From: CAXQZM01 sp965229645
GTDB taxonomy: Bacteria; Pseudomonadota; Alphaproteobacteria; UBA7985
Length of the DNA stretch: 64,000 bases
Assembly: GCA_965229645.1 (NCBI GenBank)
Contig: OZ245893.1
Coordinates: forward strand, 2,914,001 to 2,978,000
Direction of reading: 5' to 3'
A model generated the notes under the pieces. The model saw only the letters and a list, made by a program, of their open reading frames with translations, made no database searches and was not told where the DNA came from. The position numbers and the translations under genes are program-made. Shown here piece by piece: positions 1 to 9,037 of this stretch (within the stretch, counting starts at the first letter, position 1; every line of letters starts with the position of its first letter).

Positions 1-1680
1 CTGTGTCGCCGTACCAAGAACAACCCGCTCTACGTCGGCGACCCTGGGGTCGGCAAAACCGCCATCGCCGAAGGTTTGGCGCGCAAAATCGTCGAGGGCG
101 ATGTGCCCGACGTGCTGGCGGACGCCGAAATTTTCACCCTTGATATGGGCCTCTTGCTCGCAGGGACGCGCTACCGCGGCGATTTTGAGGAACGGTTGAG
201 CGGAGTCTTGAAGGAGATTCAGGACAAGGATCAGGCGATTTTGTTCATCGACGAAATCCATACAATCGTCGGCGCGGGCGCGACCTCGGGCGGATCCATG
301 GACGCGTCCAACTTGCTGAAGCCCGCTTTGGCCTCGGGCGACCTCAAAACCATGGGCTCGACCACGTACAAGGAGTTTCGCAACTATTTTGAAAAGGACC
401 GCGCCCTAGCGCGACGGTTCCAAAAAATCGACGTCACGGAACCGAGTGTGGAGGACGCGGTCAAAATTCTGCGCGGTCTCAAGTCCACTTATGAAGACCA
501 TCATGGCCTCAAATTTTCCAATGAGGCCATCCGCAGCGCGGTCGAGCTATCGGCGCGCCACATCACGGATCGCAAGTTGCCCGACAAGGCCATCGACGTG
601 CTCGACGAGGCGGGCGCGAGCCAAATGCTGCTGGCCCCGTCGCGACGCAAAAAAATGCTAGGGGTCAAAGAAATCGAAGCGGTCGTGGCCAAGATCGCGC
701 GCATCCCGCCCAAGTCGGTTTCCAAGGACGATAAGTTGGCGCTCAAGTCTCTCGACGCCAATCTCAAAACCCTAATTTACGGCCAGGACAGAGCCATCGA
801 CATCTTGGCCGACGCTATGAAGCTGTCGCGCGCGGGCCTGCGCGAGGGCGAAAAGCCTATTGGATCGTTCCTGTTTTCGGGGCCGACGGGGGTGGGTAAG
901 ACCGAAGTGACGCGCCAGCTTGCGTTCGCCCTTGGCCTCGAACTGCACCGCTTTGATATGTCCGAGTATAGTGAACGGCATACGGTGTCGCGCCTGATCG
1001 GTGCGCCCCCAGGCTATGTGGGGTTCGATCAGGGCGGCTTGCTAACCGATGCCGTCGACAAGACCCCGCACTGCGTGGTGCTCCTCGACGAGATCGAAAA
1101 GGCCCACAACGAAATCTACAATATCTTGTTGCAAGTCATGGACCACGGCACCTTAACCGACCAGAACGGCAAGCAAGTGGACTTCCGCAACGTCATTTTG
1201 ATCATGACGACCAACGCGGGCGCGGCTGAGATGTCCAAGCCGAGCATTGGGTTCAACCCCGTGCTGAAATCCGACGCCGATGAGGAAGCCATCACGCGTT
1301 TGTTCAGCCCCGAGTTTCGCAACCGCCTCGACGCCATTGTCCCCTTTTCCAGTTTAGACGAAGGCGTCATCGCGCGCGTGGTCGATAAATTCGTGTTGGA
1401 TTTGGAAAATCAGTTGGCGGACCGTCAGGTTTCCATCACGGTCAGCGAGGCGGCGCGCCAGGAACTCGCGGTTTTGGGGTTTGACCCTGCCATGGGCGCG
1501 CGTCCGCTTGGGCGGGTGATCCAGGACAAGATCAAAAAACCCTTGGCCGAGGAATTGCTGTTTGGCAAGCTGGCGGGCGGCGGCGAAGTCGTGGTCGATT
1601 TTGCCGAGGGCGAATTTGCCTTTCGCTTTCCCCAAAAAAAGATTGGCAAGGCCGAACCCCGAAAACTCCCTGCGCCTTAG
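1..1680 (+). CDS. clpA: ATP-dependent Clp protease ATPase ClpA, 5' end outside window
   Basis: This is the AAA+ unfoldase that feeds substrates to the ClpP peptidase. The frame is open from base 1, so the N-terminal domain and the start of the first ATPase domain lie to the left. In the 559 residues present, the first Walker A (GDPGVGKT) is at about residues 14-21 and its Walker B (LFIDEIHT) near 81-88. The second module has Walker A GPTGVGKTE near 298 and the GAPPGYVGFDQGG pore region. The C-terminal D2-small domain has the Clp-type GARPLGRVIQ motif. ClpA rather than ClpB or ClpC is preferred because there is no long coiled-coil middle domain between the two ATPase modules. The gene ends 95 bases before a family 1 repeat. 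Confidence 0.93.
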   Translation: MCRRTKNNPLYVGDPGVGKTAIAEGLARKIVEGDVPDVLADAEIFTLDMGLLLAGTRYRGDFEERLSGVLKEIQDKDQAILFIDEIHTIVGAGATSGGSMDASNLLKPALASGDLKTMGSTTYKEFRNYFEKDRALARRFQKIDVTEPSVEDAVKILRGLKSTYEDHHGLKFSNEAIRSAVELSARHITDRKLPDKAIDVLDEAGASQMLLAPSRRKKMLGVKEIEAVVAKIARIPPKSVSKDDKLALKSLDANLKTLIYGQDRAIDILADAMKLSRAGLREGEKPIGSFLFSGPTGVGKTEVTRQLAFALGLELHRFDMSEYSERHTVSRLIGAPPGYVGFDQGGLLTDAVDKTPHCVVLLDEIEKAHNEIYNILLQVMDHGTLTDQNGKQVDFRNVILIMTTNAGAAEMSKPSIGFNPVLKSDADEEAITRLFSPEFRNRLDAIVPFSSLDEGVIARVVDKFVLDLENQLADRQVSITVSEAARQELAVLGFDPAMGARPLGRVIQDKIKKPLAEELLFGKLAGGGEVVVDFAEGEFAFRFPQKKIGKAEPRKLPAP

Positions 1681-1710
1681 CGAGACTTGAGGGCTGGCGC
1701 AAAACCAACG

Positions 1711-1750
1711 GCGGCAGGAAGTGCAAACGCCAAGAACCTTGTGCTGTGCC
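1711..1750 (+). repeat. Short dispersed motif GGC(A/G)GGAAG...AACCTTG
   Basis: A stretch of about 40 bases resembles 47918-47958 and the paired sites 8203-8243 and 16942-16982. The shared parts are GGC(A/G)GGAAG, CA(A/G)ACG, (A/C)AAGAACCTTG (or ACAACCTTG) and a GTGC/GTGCTG tail. All sites are between genes. The alignment was made by eye and the copies are diverged, so this may be the worn remains of a longer repeat. Confidence 0.35.
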
Positions 1751-1774
1751 AAGCGCTGTGCCAGACGACGCCTG

Positions 1775-2022
1775 ATACCAGCGGCGAATGAGAATGACTC
1801 TAATGGTCGCTGGTATAAGGGCCGCGACTGCGGCCCCCGTAGCGGCCCCGAGAATAGCGCGAAAGCGCCTCGGGGTATAAGCGGAGGCCCCGTCCTGCGG
1901 TCGGGCTGAGCGAGCCTAGCGAGCGAGTAGAGACCGCGACCCAAAAAAGGCGAAACGCGAAGCGTTTCTGCCGTGAGACACAAAACGGCTAAAAAAGTGT
2001 CAACTTTTTTAGCCGTTGGTAT
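1775..2022 (+). repeat. Family 1 structured repeat, copy A
   Basis: This element of 248 bp fills most of the clpA-msrA gap. It starts ATACCAGCGG and ends CCGTTGGTAT, which are imperfect inverted ends. The first 42 bases fold as a hairpin (ATACCAGCG with CGCTGGTAT). Internal stems include CCCCGAG with CTCGGGG and GAAACGC with GCGTTTC, and the last 34 bases form a long stem (AACGGCTAAAAAAGT with ACTTTTTTAGCCGTT). Related copies are at 32453-32748, 40542-40738 (reversed), 48097-48292 (reversed) and 60182-60420. The gap 1681-2091 holds nothing else except the short motif at 1711. Confidence 0.9.
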
Positions 2023-2091
2023 GATAGACAGGCTACCAAGCGGGATCGTCGCCTGCGCGGCGCAGACACGCAGGCGACAAAGGAGAGGTCT

Positions 2092-2553
2092 ATGGCTAAG
2101 GCTTATTTTGCGGGGGGATGCTTTTGGGGTATTGAGGATGCTTATCGCAAGGTTCCGGGCGTCGCCGACGCCATTTCGGGCTACGCCAACGGCAAGGTGC
2201 CCAACCCAACCTACGAACAAGTCTGTACGGGGACGACCGACCATGCCGAAACGGTCGAAGTCAGCTACGATCCCGCGACGGTTTCCTACGAGGCGCTGAT
2301 CGAGGTGTTTTGGCGCTTGCACGACCCGACCCAGTGGAACCGTCAGGGCCCCGACCTGGGCACCCAGTACCGCAGCGCCATTTTCACCTTGAATGCGGCG
2401 GAAACGGAGACGGCGCAAAGCTCGAAAGCTGCCCTGGAGGCCTCGGGTACCCAGTCGCATCCTATTGTCACATTGATCGAGCCCCTCGATCAGTTTTACC
2501 CCGCCGAGGCTTACCACCAGCGGTACTTTGAAAAACGGGGTCTCCGCCCTTGA
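2092..2553 (+). CDS. msrA: Peptide methionine sulfoxide reductase MsrA
   Basis: MsrA reduces methionine-S-sulfoxide in oxidised proteins. The 153 residues are within the normal range for the family. The catalytic GCFWG motif is at residues 9-13, with Cys10 as nucleophile, and the conserved TDHAE stretch is near 49-53. No C-terminal cysteine pair is present, so recycling probably uses Cys45 or an outside thiol. The start is preceded by GGAGAGG at a suitable distance. The stop overlaps the TTG start of the next gene (TTGA), which suggests translational coupling. Confidence 0.95.
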   Translation: MAKAYFAGGCFWGIEDAYRKVPGVADAISGYANGKVPNPTYEQVCTGTTDHAETVEVSYDPATVSYEALIEVFWRLHDPTQWNRQGPDLGTQYRSAIFTLNAAETETAQSSKAALEASGTQSHPIVTLIEPLDQFYPAEAYHQRYFEKRGLRP

Positions 2554-2921
2554 CGACCCCCGATTCTCGTTTTCCCGCGCCAGAGGAGGGCGAGCCGACG
2601 TGGACACGCGCCTTTCACCTGCCAGGCCGTCAGCGGATTGACGTGCGCCTGTCTGCAAGTGTGATCATAGGCGAGTTGCGGGACCAAGTTTTCCTCAAAT
2701 CGTCCGTCCGCAAAGCGGCGCTGCGCTCAAGCCAGAAGCACATTGCCCGAATGATAAAACTCGGCCTGGAGCGGTTGAACGATCAGCAAACCGAAGAACT
2801 GCGCTGGTCCCTGTTCATTTGCCATGTCGACGCCGTGCTGGCCGATCGGCACTTGGCGCTTCGGGACGACGAAAAGGCCTTAGAGGCCCTCGCGGACCAT
2901 CCTGCCTTTCAGGCTGTCTAA
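2550..2921 (+). CDS. Hypothetical protein, 123 aa, coupled to msrA
   Basis: I do not recognise this protein. It starts at a TTG that overlaps the msrA stop, so translation is probably coupled. The sequence is soluble and charged, with no signal peptide or membrane segment. The N-terminal third looks beta-rich (a WTRAFHLPGRQRIDVRLS stretch) and residues 45-110 look helical, with many Arg, Lys and Leu. The TAA stop is followed within five bases by the palindrome of a family 2 repeat. Coding potential is supported by the tight packing behind msrA and similar codon use. Confidence 0.65.
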   Translation: MTTPDSRFPAPEEGEPTWTRAFHLPGRQRIDVRLSASVIIGELRDQVFLKSSVRKAALRSSQKHIARMIKLGLERLNDQQTEELRWSLFICHVDAVLADRHLALRDDEKALEALADHPAFQAV

Positions 2922-2925
2922 GCCC

Positions 2926-3120
2926 AAGGGTCGTTTGCAACGACCCTTGTACTGCGTGTCTGCGCCACACAGGCTGCGCTCCCACTTGGTCGCTAGTCCT
3001 TAGATCGAGTGAATTTGCAATTCACTCGATCTTGCGTCCGCTTTTGTGCAAGAGTCGTTTGCAAGGACCCTTGCAGTTGCGTTTAAGCGCCACGAAGAGT
3101 CAAATCTTCGTGGTGTCGGT
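2926..3120 (+). repeat. Family 2 palindromic repeat, copy 1
   Basis: The repeat fills the gap between two convergent genes. It opens with the palindrome AAGGGTCGTTTGCAACGACCCTT style hairpin at 2926-2948, which could also end transcription from the left. Next come the conserved arm (CAGGCTGCGCTCCCACTTGG then TCGCTAGTCCTT), a central hairpin (ATCGAGTGAATTT with its complement AATTCACTCGAT) and TGCGTCC. A second partial opening hairpin (GTCGTTTGCAAGGACCC) and a small CCACGAAGA/TCTTCGTGG stem follow. Other loci are 30003-30125 and 57348-57745. Confidence 0.8.
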
Positions 3121-3167
3121 ACGGACCTTCGCGAGGGTTCCCAACTTGCCTACGCCGCCGTCCCTTC

Positions 3168-3728
3168 CTACTGGGGTACGCGTTGAAGGCTGGCGAGGGC
3201 GAGGACGCTGACGCCGGCGGCCATGCCTGTCGATAGGATGAAGTTGTAGCCCGCCATGGACAGGCCTTGTTCCCCAGGGAAACGCCAAGCGGCGTCGCTG
3301 CAGTTCGGCGGCGGCGGCCCGCCGACCGACAGGACAAAGACCTCCTGTGTCAGATCAAGGGGGGCAACGTGCGCCGAGCACGCCGACCCCGCGGTCCACC
3401 ATCCATATTCAACCCCGATATGAAACCCCGAGACGTAGGAACCAAACACGAGCACGATGGCGATGACGCACAGCAGCAAGGTGCGCTCCATGGCTTGGCG
3501 CGAGAGCAGAGTCGCGGCCGCGCCTAGCACGACAATGAGCGCGTAGGGGTAACGCTGGACGATGCAGAGTTGGCAGGGGGCCAGGTTCTGATTGCCAAAC
3601 AACCGAAGGTTCGCGCCATAAAGTTCCGAGATCCAAGCGATGCCCAGAATTACAATTGAAACAAGCGCCAGCAAGGTGGGCAGCAACCAGGGCAACCGAG
3701 CATCGAGGTGAAAGGGGTTCATGTTCAT
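3168..3728 (-). CDS. dsbB: Disulfide bond formation protein DsbB
   Basis: DsbB is an inner-membrane protein that reoxidises periplasmic DsbA and passes electrons to quinone. The 186 residues contain four predicted transmembrane helices. The first periplasmic loop has the redox pair CQLC (Cys52, Cys55), followed by the usual QRYPY. The second loop has Cys117 and Cys143, the pair that contacts DsbA. Two possible starts (M1 and M3) are adjacent. It is transcribed toward the family 2 repeat and convergent with the gene ending at 2921. Confidence 0.93.
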   Translation of the reverse strand: MNMNPFHLDARLPWLLPTLLALVSIVILGIAWISELYGANLRLFGNQNLAPCQLCIVQRYPYALIVVLGAAATLLSRQAMERTLLLCVIAIVLVFGSYVSGFHIGVEYGWWTAGSACSAHVAPLDLTQEVFVLSVGGPPPPNCSDAAWRFPGEQGLSMAGYNFILSTGMAAGVSVLALASLQRVPQ

Positions 3729-3750
3729 GGCAGGATCTATACCAGCGCCA

Positions 3751-4338
3751 TCAGTGGCTCACAAGAAACCACAGCAAGGCGGCGACGAGCACGACGCCCA
3801 AAAGGCAGAGCCAACCAAACCACCGATCGATAAAGACCTTGGCTTGCTCGCCGAACGCAAACAGAATGACCCCGACGAGGGCGTAACGCACCCCCCGAAA
3901 TAGGAGGGAGAAGAAGAAGAGGGCCACCAGATTGTACTGCGCCAGCCCCGCGACGATCACGGTCACCTTAAAGGGTAAAATGGTCAGGGCACCGATGGCG
4001 ATCGCCCAAACACCGTAGCGGTCAAATTCGCCTTGGACAGTCTCCAAATCCGACGGATCTATTCCAGGGATCAGCTCGATATAGGGGACCAGGAGGCTCG
4101 CCAGCATGCCGCCTACGAGCGCGCCGAGCGCGGAAAACACCGCGGCAACAAGGACAAACAACCCCCACTTGGCCCGAGCGCCCAAGATCAGGGGAACCAG
4201 CAGCACTTCCAAGGGCAGCGGAAACAGAATTGACTCGGCGAAAGCCAAGATCGCAAGCGCGCCGACGGCGTAGGGCTTGTCCCCCAGGGCCAGCATCCAA
4301 GTATAGAGATCGCGCAGAGGCTTCAGGCTGGGGCGCAT
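3751..4338 (-). CDS. YqaA-type DedA/SNARE-associated membrane protein
   Basis: A small polytopic inner-membrane protein of 195 residues related to YqaA and, more distantly, DedA. The family is linked to lipid or membrane homeostasis, but no substrate can be read from the sequence. Features are the N-terminal LRDLYTWMLALGDKPYA, the FAESILFPLPLEVLLVPLILG segment that typifies the family, and later membrane helices. The frame is open upstream to 4455, but the ATG at 4338 fits family starts; longer forms would run into the upstream ABC transporter gene. It lies 22 bases downstream of that gene and is probably co-transcribed. Confidence 0.82.
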   Translation of the reverse strand: MRPSLKPLRDLYTWMLALGDKPYAVGALAILAFAESILFPLPLEVLLVPLILGARAKWGLFVLVAAVFSALGALVGGMLASLLVPYIELIPGIDPSDLETVQGEFDRYGVWAIAIGALTILPFKVTVIVAGLAQYNLVALFFFSLLFRGVRYALVGVILFAFGEQAKVFIDRWFGWLCLLGVVLVAALLWFLVSH

Positions 4339-4360
4339 GAGGGCTTCATATCTTTGAGGC

Positions 4361-6238
4361 TCATATGTCCAAAAAACCTCCCGATTGCAAGGACCAGAGG
4401 CGCGCGTAGGTGCCGCCTTGGGCCAGCAACTCCTGATGGGTTCCCATTTCGACAAGGCGTCCCTCGGTCATGACGACCAGGCGATCCATTTGCGCAATGG
4501 TGGACAGGCGGTGGGCGATGGCGATGACGGTCTTGCGCTGCATCAACTCCTTCAGCTCGGCCTGGATCTCCGCCTCGACCTCGGAATCGAGCGCCGATGT
4601 CGCCTCGTCCAGCACCAAAATCGGCGCGTTTTTCAAGATCAGCCGCGCCAGGGCGATGCGCTGGCGCTGGCCACCAGAAAGCTTCACGCCGCGCTCGCCA
4701 ACATGGGCGTCCAGGCCGCGACGGCCCTGATGGTCCTCCAAGTCCGCCAAGAAGCCGAGCACTTTGGCCTTGCCCGCGGCATCGCGTATGTCGGCGTCGC
4801 TCGCACTGGGGCGGCCCACGGCGATATTGTCGCGGATCGATCGGTGCAACAGGCTGGTGTCCTGGGTGACCATGGCCATGTGTTGGCGCAGGCTGGCTTG
4901 GGTGACGTGGGCTATGTCTTGCCCATCGATCCTTATTGTCCCGCTTTGCGGATCAAAAAACCGCATGAGCAAGTTGACCAAAGTCGATTTGCCCGCCCCC
5001 GACGGGCCGATCAGGCCAACGCGCTCGCCAGCGGCGATCGTGAGGTTCAGGTCGTGGATGACGGCGCTATCGGCCTTGTAGGTAAAGTTGACGCGATCAA
5101 ATTCGATGCGGCCTTCCTGGACCCGTAAGGTGCCCGCTTGGGGGGCATCGACCAACTTCGGCGCTTGGGTCAGAGAGTCGGCGCTTTCGGCGACGGTGCC
5201 AATTTCCTCGACAATGCCGCTCAAAATCCAGGCCAAGTGTCCCGAATTCAGCATAATGGTGAGCGTTAGGGGCAGGGCGGTGCCGAGCGCGGCACCGTTG
5301 TCGGCGCCATCGACCCAGAGCCAGACGGCGATCAGGGTCGTGACCGTGATTAGCAGCGCGTTGATGACGGCGAGGCCGATTAGCAGGCGGGTATTGGTCC
5401 GCATTACCCGGATCCACCCGAAATTGGCCTTGTCGATGGCCTCGGCGATGTAGGCCTGGTCCTGGCCCTGATTGGCGAACAGTTTCAGCGTTTGGATGTT
5501 GGTATAGGAATCCACGATGCGCCCCGTGAGATCGGACCGTAGCTCGGAATGGGCTTGGCTGCGGGTTTCAATTTCAGGAATGAGGCGACGTACCAGCAAG
5601 GCAAAGGCGACGACATAGACCACAAGCGGTAGGGCTAACCATAGGCTGTACCAGGCCAGCACCGCCATCGCACCGATCAGATAGAGGCACCCGTATAGCA
5701 GTTGGCCGCTGGTTTCCAAAACCACATCCCGCAAGGCATAGCCCAACTGCATGACCCGGGTTGCCAGGCGGCCCGCAAAGTCATTGGCAAAAAAGCTTAA
5801 GTCCTGGCGCATCAGCAGATTGTGGGCCTGCCAGCGCAGCATGTGCGCGAACCCAGGCATGATGGCCAGGTCGCGATAGCAAATTTTCGCGACAAAGGCG
5901 GCGGGGCCGACGATCAGCACCATGAGCAGCAAAAATATCAAAGCGCCTTGATTTTGCTGCAGCGCCGCGAGCCGATCGCCCCCCATTAAATCGGGGTTCG
6001 CCAACAAGCCAACCAAGACCCCGAGTGAAATGGGAATCAGCAAGTCGGCGATTACCTCGATCAGGCCAAAAATCGACGCGACGATCAGCGGACGCAGGAC
6101 TTGCCGGGCAAAATACCAAAAGAAAGCCCCAAGCCCGCGCGGCGGGCGCGTGCCTTCGGGCGCGCTCGTCAAAGGCAAGATCGTGCGTTCTAACCAAGTA
6201 AGCGGTTGGTCGCCTTCAGGACGGATCGGCGTCTTCAT
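4361..6238 (-). CDS. ABC exporter, fused permease and ATPase
   Basis: A half-size exporter of 625 residues that would act as a dimer in the inner membrane. Residues 1-340 form the six-helix permease. The C-terminal ATPase has Walker A GPSGAGKST, the signature LSGGQRQRIALARL, Walker B ILVLDEATSALD and the H-loop in AIAHRLST. The architecture is that of the MsbA/lipid-and-drug exporter group; the substrate is unknown. It is divergent from the aldehyde dehydrogenase gene with a gap of about 40 bases, so the promoters must overlap or lie in coding sequence. Confidence 0.9.
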   Translation of the reverse strand: MKTPIRPEGDQPLTWLERTILPLTSAPEGTRPPRGLGAFFWYFARQVLRPLIVASIFGLIEVIADLLIPISLGVLVGLLANPDLMGGDRLAALQQNQGALIFLLLMVLIVGPAAFVAKICYRDLAIMPGFAHMLRWQAHNLLMRQDLSFFANDFAGRLATRVMQLGYALRDVVLETSGQLLYGCLYLIGAMAVLAWYSLWLALPLVVYVVAFALLVRRLIPEIETRSQAHSELRSDLTGRIVDSYTNIQTLKLFANQGQDQAYIAEAIDKANFGWIRVMRTNTRLLIGLAVINALLITVTTLIAVWLWVDGADNGAALGTALPLTLTIMLNSGHLAWILSGIVEEIGTVAESADSLTQAPKLVDAPQAGTLRVQEGRIEFDRVNFTYKADSAVIHDLNLTIAAGERVGLIGPSGAGKSTLVNLLMRFFDPQSGTIRIDGQDIAHVTQASLRQHMAMVTQDTSLLHRSIRDNIAVGRPSASDADIRDAAGKAKVLGFLADLEDHQGRRGLDAHVGERGVKLSGGQRQRIALARLILKNAPILVLDEATSALDSEVEAEIQAELKELMQRKTVIAIAHRLSTIAQMDRLVVMTEGRLVEMGTHQELLAQGGTYARLWSLQSGGFLDI

Positions 6239-6279
6239 AAGGACGATCTTACCAGATGGGCGCGGCTAAGGGCAAAAAG

Positions 6280-7752
6280 ATGGAACGCTTAACCCAATTT
6301 TATATCGATGGCGCTTGGGTCGCCCCCGCCAGCGCGCAAACCATGGCGGTGATCAATCCCGCCACCGAGCAGTCGGTGGGCCAGCTCGCCCTCGGCGACG
6401 CCGAGGACACAGATCGCGCGGTGCAAGCCGCCGCCAAAGCCTTCGAAACATGGGGCCAAAGTCGGCCCGAGACCCGCAAGGCCTATTTGAGGCACCTTTG
6501 CAAAGTTTACGAACGCCGACTTGACGAGATGGCCGAGGCCATTCGCATCGAAATGGGCGCGCCGAAGGATTTTGCCCGAAGCCCGCAGGCCGACAGCGCC
6601 CTAAGCACCTTTGCAGGTATGGCCGAGGCCATGTCAGCCATCGCGTGGGCGGCGCCAGTTCTGCCCGACCAACCCGATTCCTTTGTGGTACGGGAACCCA
6701 TCGGGGTTTGCGCGCTCATTACCCCCTGGAACTGGCCGATTTTGCAAGTGGCGATGAAGGTCGGCGCGGCCATCGCGGCGGGCTGCACCATGGTCCTAAA
6801 GCCTTCCGAACTGTCACCGCTTTCGGCCATCCTGCTCACCGAAATGATCGACGAAATCGGCCTACCCGCAGGCGTGTTCAATTTGGTTCAGGGCGACGGC
6901 CCTGGCGTCGGCACCGCGCTGTGCCAGCACGACCTTGTCGATATGGTTTCTTTTACGGGCTCAACCCGTGCGGGCCGCTTGATCGGCGCGGCGGGTGCCC
7001 AATCGATCAAGCGCGTCGCCCTAGAGCTGGGCGGAAAATCGCCCAATATCGTCTTCGCCGATGTCGATACGGACGAGGCGGTGACGCGCGGCGCCAACCA
7101 TGTGTTCGACAATACGGGACAATCGTGCGATTCTCCGACCAAAATGCTGGTTGAACGCGCTGCCTATCCCGCCGCCATCGCAGCGGCCAAGGCAGCGGCC
7201 GAGGCGCGCCAGTCGGGCGATCCGACCCAGCCAGGCAACCACCTCGGCCCCCTCGTGTCGCGCGTCCAGTACGACAAGGTACAAGCGCTCGTCGCCAAGG
7301 CGCTGGACCAGGGCGCGCGCCTGATCGCGGGCGGCCTGGGGAAGCCCCCTGGGTTTGAGCAAGGTTACTTTGTTCGGGCAACGGTGTTGGCCGATGTGCG
7401 CCCCGACATGGAAATTTGGCGCGCAGAAATTTTCGGCCCCGTCCTAACCTTGACACCTTTCGAGGACGAGGCGGAGGCCATCGCCCTCGCCAACGATACG
7501 GAGTATGGCCTGGCAGGCAATGTACAATCTGCGGACCTAGAGCGCGCCCGCCGCGTCGCTTGCCGCTTGCGGGCCGGCTACATTACCCTAAACGGCAACT
7601 GGCCAGGCCCCGCAGCGCCGTTCGGCGGCTACAAGCAATCGGGCAATGGCCGCGAAGGCGGCCTGATCGGGATCGAGGACTTTTTAGAAATCAAAGCCAT
7701 CGGCGGTTGGACGGGCGAAAGTGCCCACGGAGGCCTTTGGATGCCGTCCTAG
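6280..7752 (+). CDS. NAD(P)-dependent aldehyde dehydrogenase
   Basis: An ALDH-superfamily enzyme of 490 residues that oxidises an aldehyde to a carboxylate. The cofactor-binding region reads ALITPWNWP and VLKPSE. The FTGSTRAG loop, the catalytic-base glutamate in LELGGKSPNI and the nucleophilic cysteine in NTGQSCDSPTKML are all present. The C-terminal EIFGPVL and YGLAGNV motifs are intact. The ATG at 6280 (MERLTQFYIDGAW) fits the family; an ATG at 6256 would add eight residues. The substrate cannot be inferred, since there is no pathway context. Confidence 0.9.
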   Translation: MERLTQFYIDGAWVAPASAQTMAVINPATEQSVGQLALGDAEDTDRAVQAAAKAFETWGQSRPETRKAYLRHLCKVYERRLDEMAEAIRIEMGAPKDFARSPQADSALSTFAGMAEAMSAIAWAAPVLPDQPDSFVVREPIGVCALITPWNWPILQVAMKVGAAIAAGCTMVLKPSELSPLSAILLTEMIDEIGLPAGVFNLVQGDGPGVGTALCQHDLVDMVSFTGSTRAGRLIGAAGAQSIKRVALELGGKSPNIVFADVDTDEAVTRGANHVFDNTGQSCDSPTKMLVERAAYPAAIAAAKAAAEARQSGDPTQPGNHLGPLVSRVQYDKVQALVAKALDQGARLIAGGLGKPPGFEQGYFVRATVLADVRPDMEIWRAEIFGPVLTLTPFEDEAEAIALANDTEYGLAGNVQSADLERARRVACRLRAGYITLNGNWPGPAAPFGGYKQSGNGREGGLIGIEDFLEIKAIGGWTGESAHGGLWMPS

Positions 7753-7794
7753 AAATTGGCGCGGGAACGCCCTTCAAGGCAAGGGCACTTGAAC

Positions 7795-7846
7795 GAAATC
7801 TGACCTTGTTCGGCGTCAATAGGCAGAGTTTCGCCTCCATTCTCTC
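7795..7846 (+). repeat. Family 3 repeat segment
   Basis: About 50 bases match 46338-46390 near the end of rpoN: GCACTTGAACGAAATCTG, then TGTTCGGCGTCA, then AGAGTTT and GCC. Here it lies 42 bases after the aldehyde dehydrogenase stop. A weak complementary stretch (AGTGAAGTGCCCC) near 7880 may be the far end of the element. The rest of 7753-7943 shows nothing else. Confidence 0.55.
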
Positions 7847-7943
7847 CATTTGGCGTCTCTACTTTTCACGTCCATTCAACAGTGAAGTGCCCCACCTAGG
7901 GGGTTGGCGGCCAGATCTGCGTCAAAGACTTCGGGAAGGTTTG

Positions 7944-8030
7944 TGGTGCCCTGAAGAAGACTCGAACTTCCACGACCTTGCGGTCACAGGTACCTGAAAC
8001 CTGCGCGTCTACCAATTCCGCCACCAGGGC
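7944..8030 (-). tRNA. tRNA-Leu(CAG), left copy
   Basis: On the minus strand an 84-nt body plus encoded CCA forms a class II tRNA. The acceptor is GCCCTGG paired with CAGGGC, the D region contains AATTGGTAGACGC, and the anticodon stem CAGGT/ACCTG holds the loop TTCAGGT with anticodon CAG. The variable arm TGACCGCAAGGTCGT is long, as in tRNA-Leu, and the T loop is TTCGAGTC. It is identical to the tRNA at 16683-16769. The left edge of the 1094-bp duplication is exactly its encoded CCA end. Confidence 0.95.
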
Positions 8031-8313
8031 ACTGGTGAGGGCGGGGCCTTAGCTTCCTGCGTGAGGTGAGTCAACCAATGGCGAGTGATCCTCAGGGCTA
8101 TGGCATGTGAGTTTTTTTGCTGTCCTGCTCGTATCGAGCATGACTTCGTCGTGCCATCTTGCACGGTGCGAAGCGAAGTCGCAGAATCCAGCACGGATCA
8201 GTGGCAGGAAGCACAGACGGAGCGACAACCTTGCGCCGTGCTAAACGATTCCCAACAAGCACACCTTCATAGGAAGGCGCGGACATAGGGGTCACTTAAT
8301 TTTTCCGCTCGCC

Positions 8314-9037
8314 TTATTTCAGCCTTCCGCTGGTATTGGGGGCAGGCAAGTTTTGGTGCCCACGTTGGCCGATTTGAACGGCCAGGGCGCGCGCGCCTGG
8401 GCTCTTGCTTAGGGCCCTGTGTGCTGCGGCGTAGAGCGGCGCGAGCGACGGGCGCTGCAAAAATTGGTTCAGCCCTTCCGATACGCCCAAACGGGATAGG
8501 GTGTCGGCCCAGCGCGCGCGACCATAGACGGCAGCGGCCTCTGGGCCAGGCCCAAACCGTGCCACGGCCTGCTGTGCGGCGGCGACGTCGCTCAGCGATA
8601 GGTTCATGCCTTGCGCCAGCAGCGGCGGCAGGACATGGGCCGCTTCGGCGAGCAAGACAAAGGGACCTTGGGAAAATCGGCGGGCGAGGCCTGGGCGCAC
8701 GGGAAAATCAGCGCGCGCCTCGATGCTGTGCAGGTCCCCCAAGATCCCCTGCGAAGCGATCTGAACGCGGCGCAGAAAGGCCTCTGCGTCCAGTCCTTTC
8801 AGCGTTTCGGCCAAGGCCGCACGCTGGCACCAGACCAGCGCCGATGCGTGCCCATCCCCAGGCAAGGGGACGAATGTCATGGGGCCAGCCGCGCGGTGAA
8901 ACTCGCTTGAGATGCCTTCGTGGCGCTGCCCATGGCGCAAACGCGCCGTCAGCGCCGTTTGCCCCGCCGACAGGTCCCGCCAGCCGACGCCAAGCAGGGC
9001 CCGCACGGGCGAGGCGCGCCCGTCGGCAAGCGCGCAG
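8314..9037 (-). pseudogene. ubiH 3' fragment (duplicated remnant)
   Basis: This is the C-terminal 240 or so residues of the UbiH-type hydroxylase that is intact at 17053-18267. It begins abruptly in the middle of the FAD domain (after CALADGRASP read backward) where island DNA joins at 9038. It has no N-terminal dinucleotide-binding motif, so it cannot be active. It differs from the intact gene at several residues (ARRFSQ for ARQFSQ, AARALS-like AAHRALS for AGHKALS), so the copies have diverged slightly or came from related strains. Confidence 0.88.

Larger units (their letters stand above)
7944..9037. repeat. 1094-bp direct repeat, left copy
   Basis: This segment matches 16683-17776 base for base in length, with no insertion or deletion seen and about 35 substitutions by eye. 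The substitutions cluster in about 8085-8590; the tRNA and the last 430 bases are almost identical. It contains tRNA-Leu, a 280-bp spacer, and the 3' part of ubiH. The left edge is the CCA end of the tRNA and the right edge is inside ubiH, after GCGCGCAG. Everything between the two copies is island 1. Confidence 0.92.

Noticed and set aside
1354..2658. Long minus-strand open frame across clpA and msrA
   Set aside because: It is antisense to two well-supported genes and passes through a repeat; no family resemblance.
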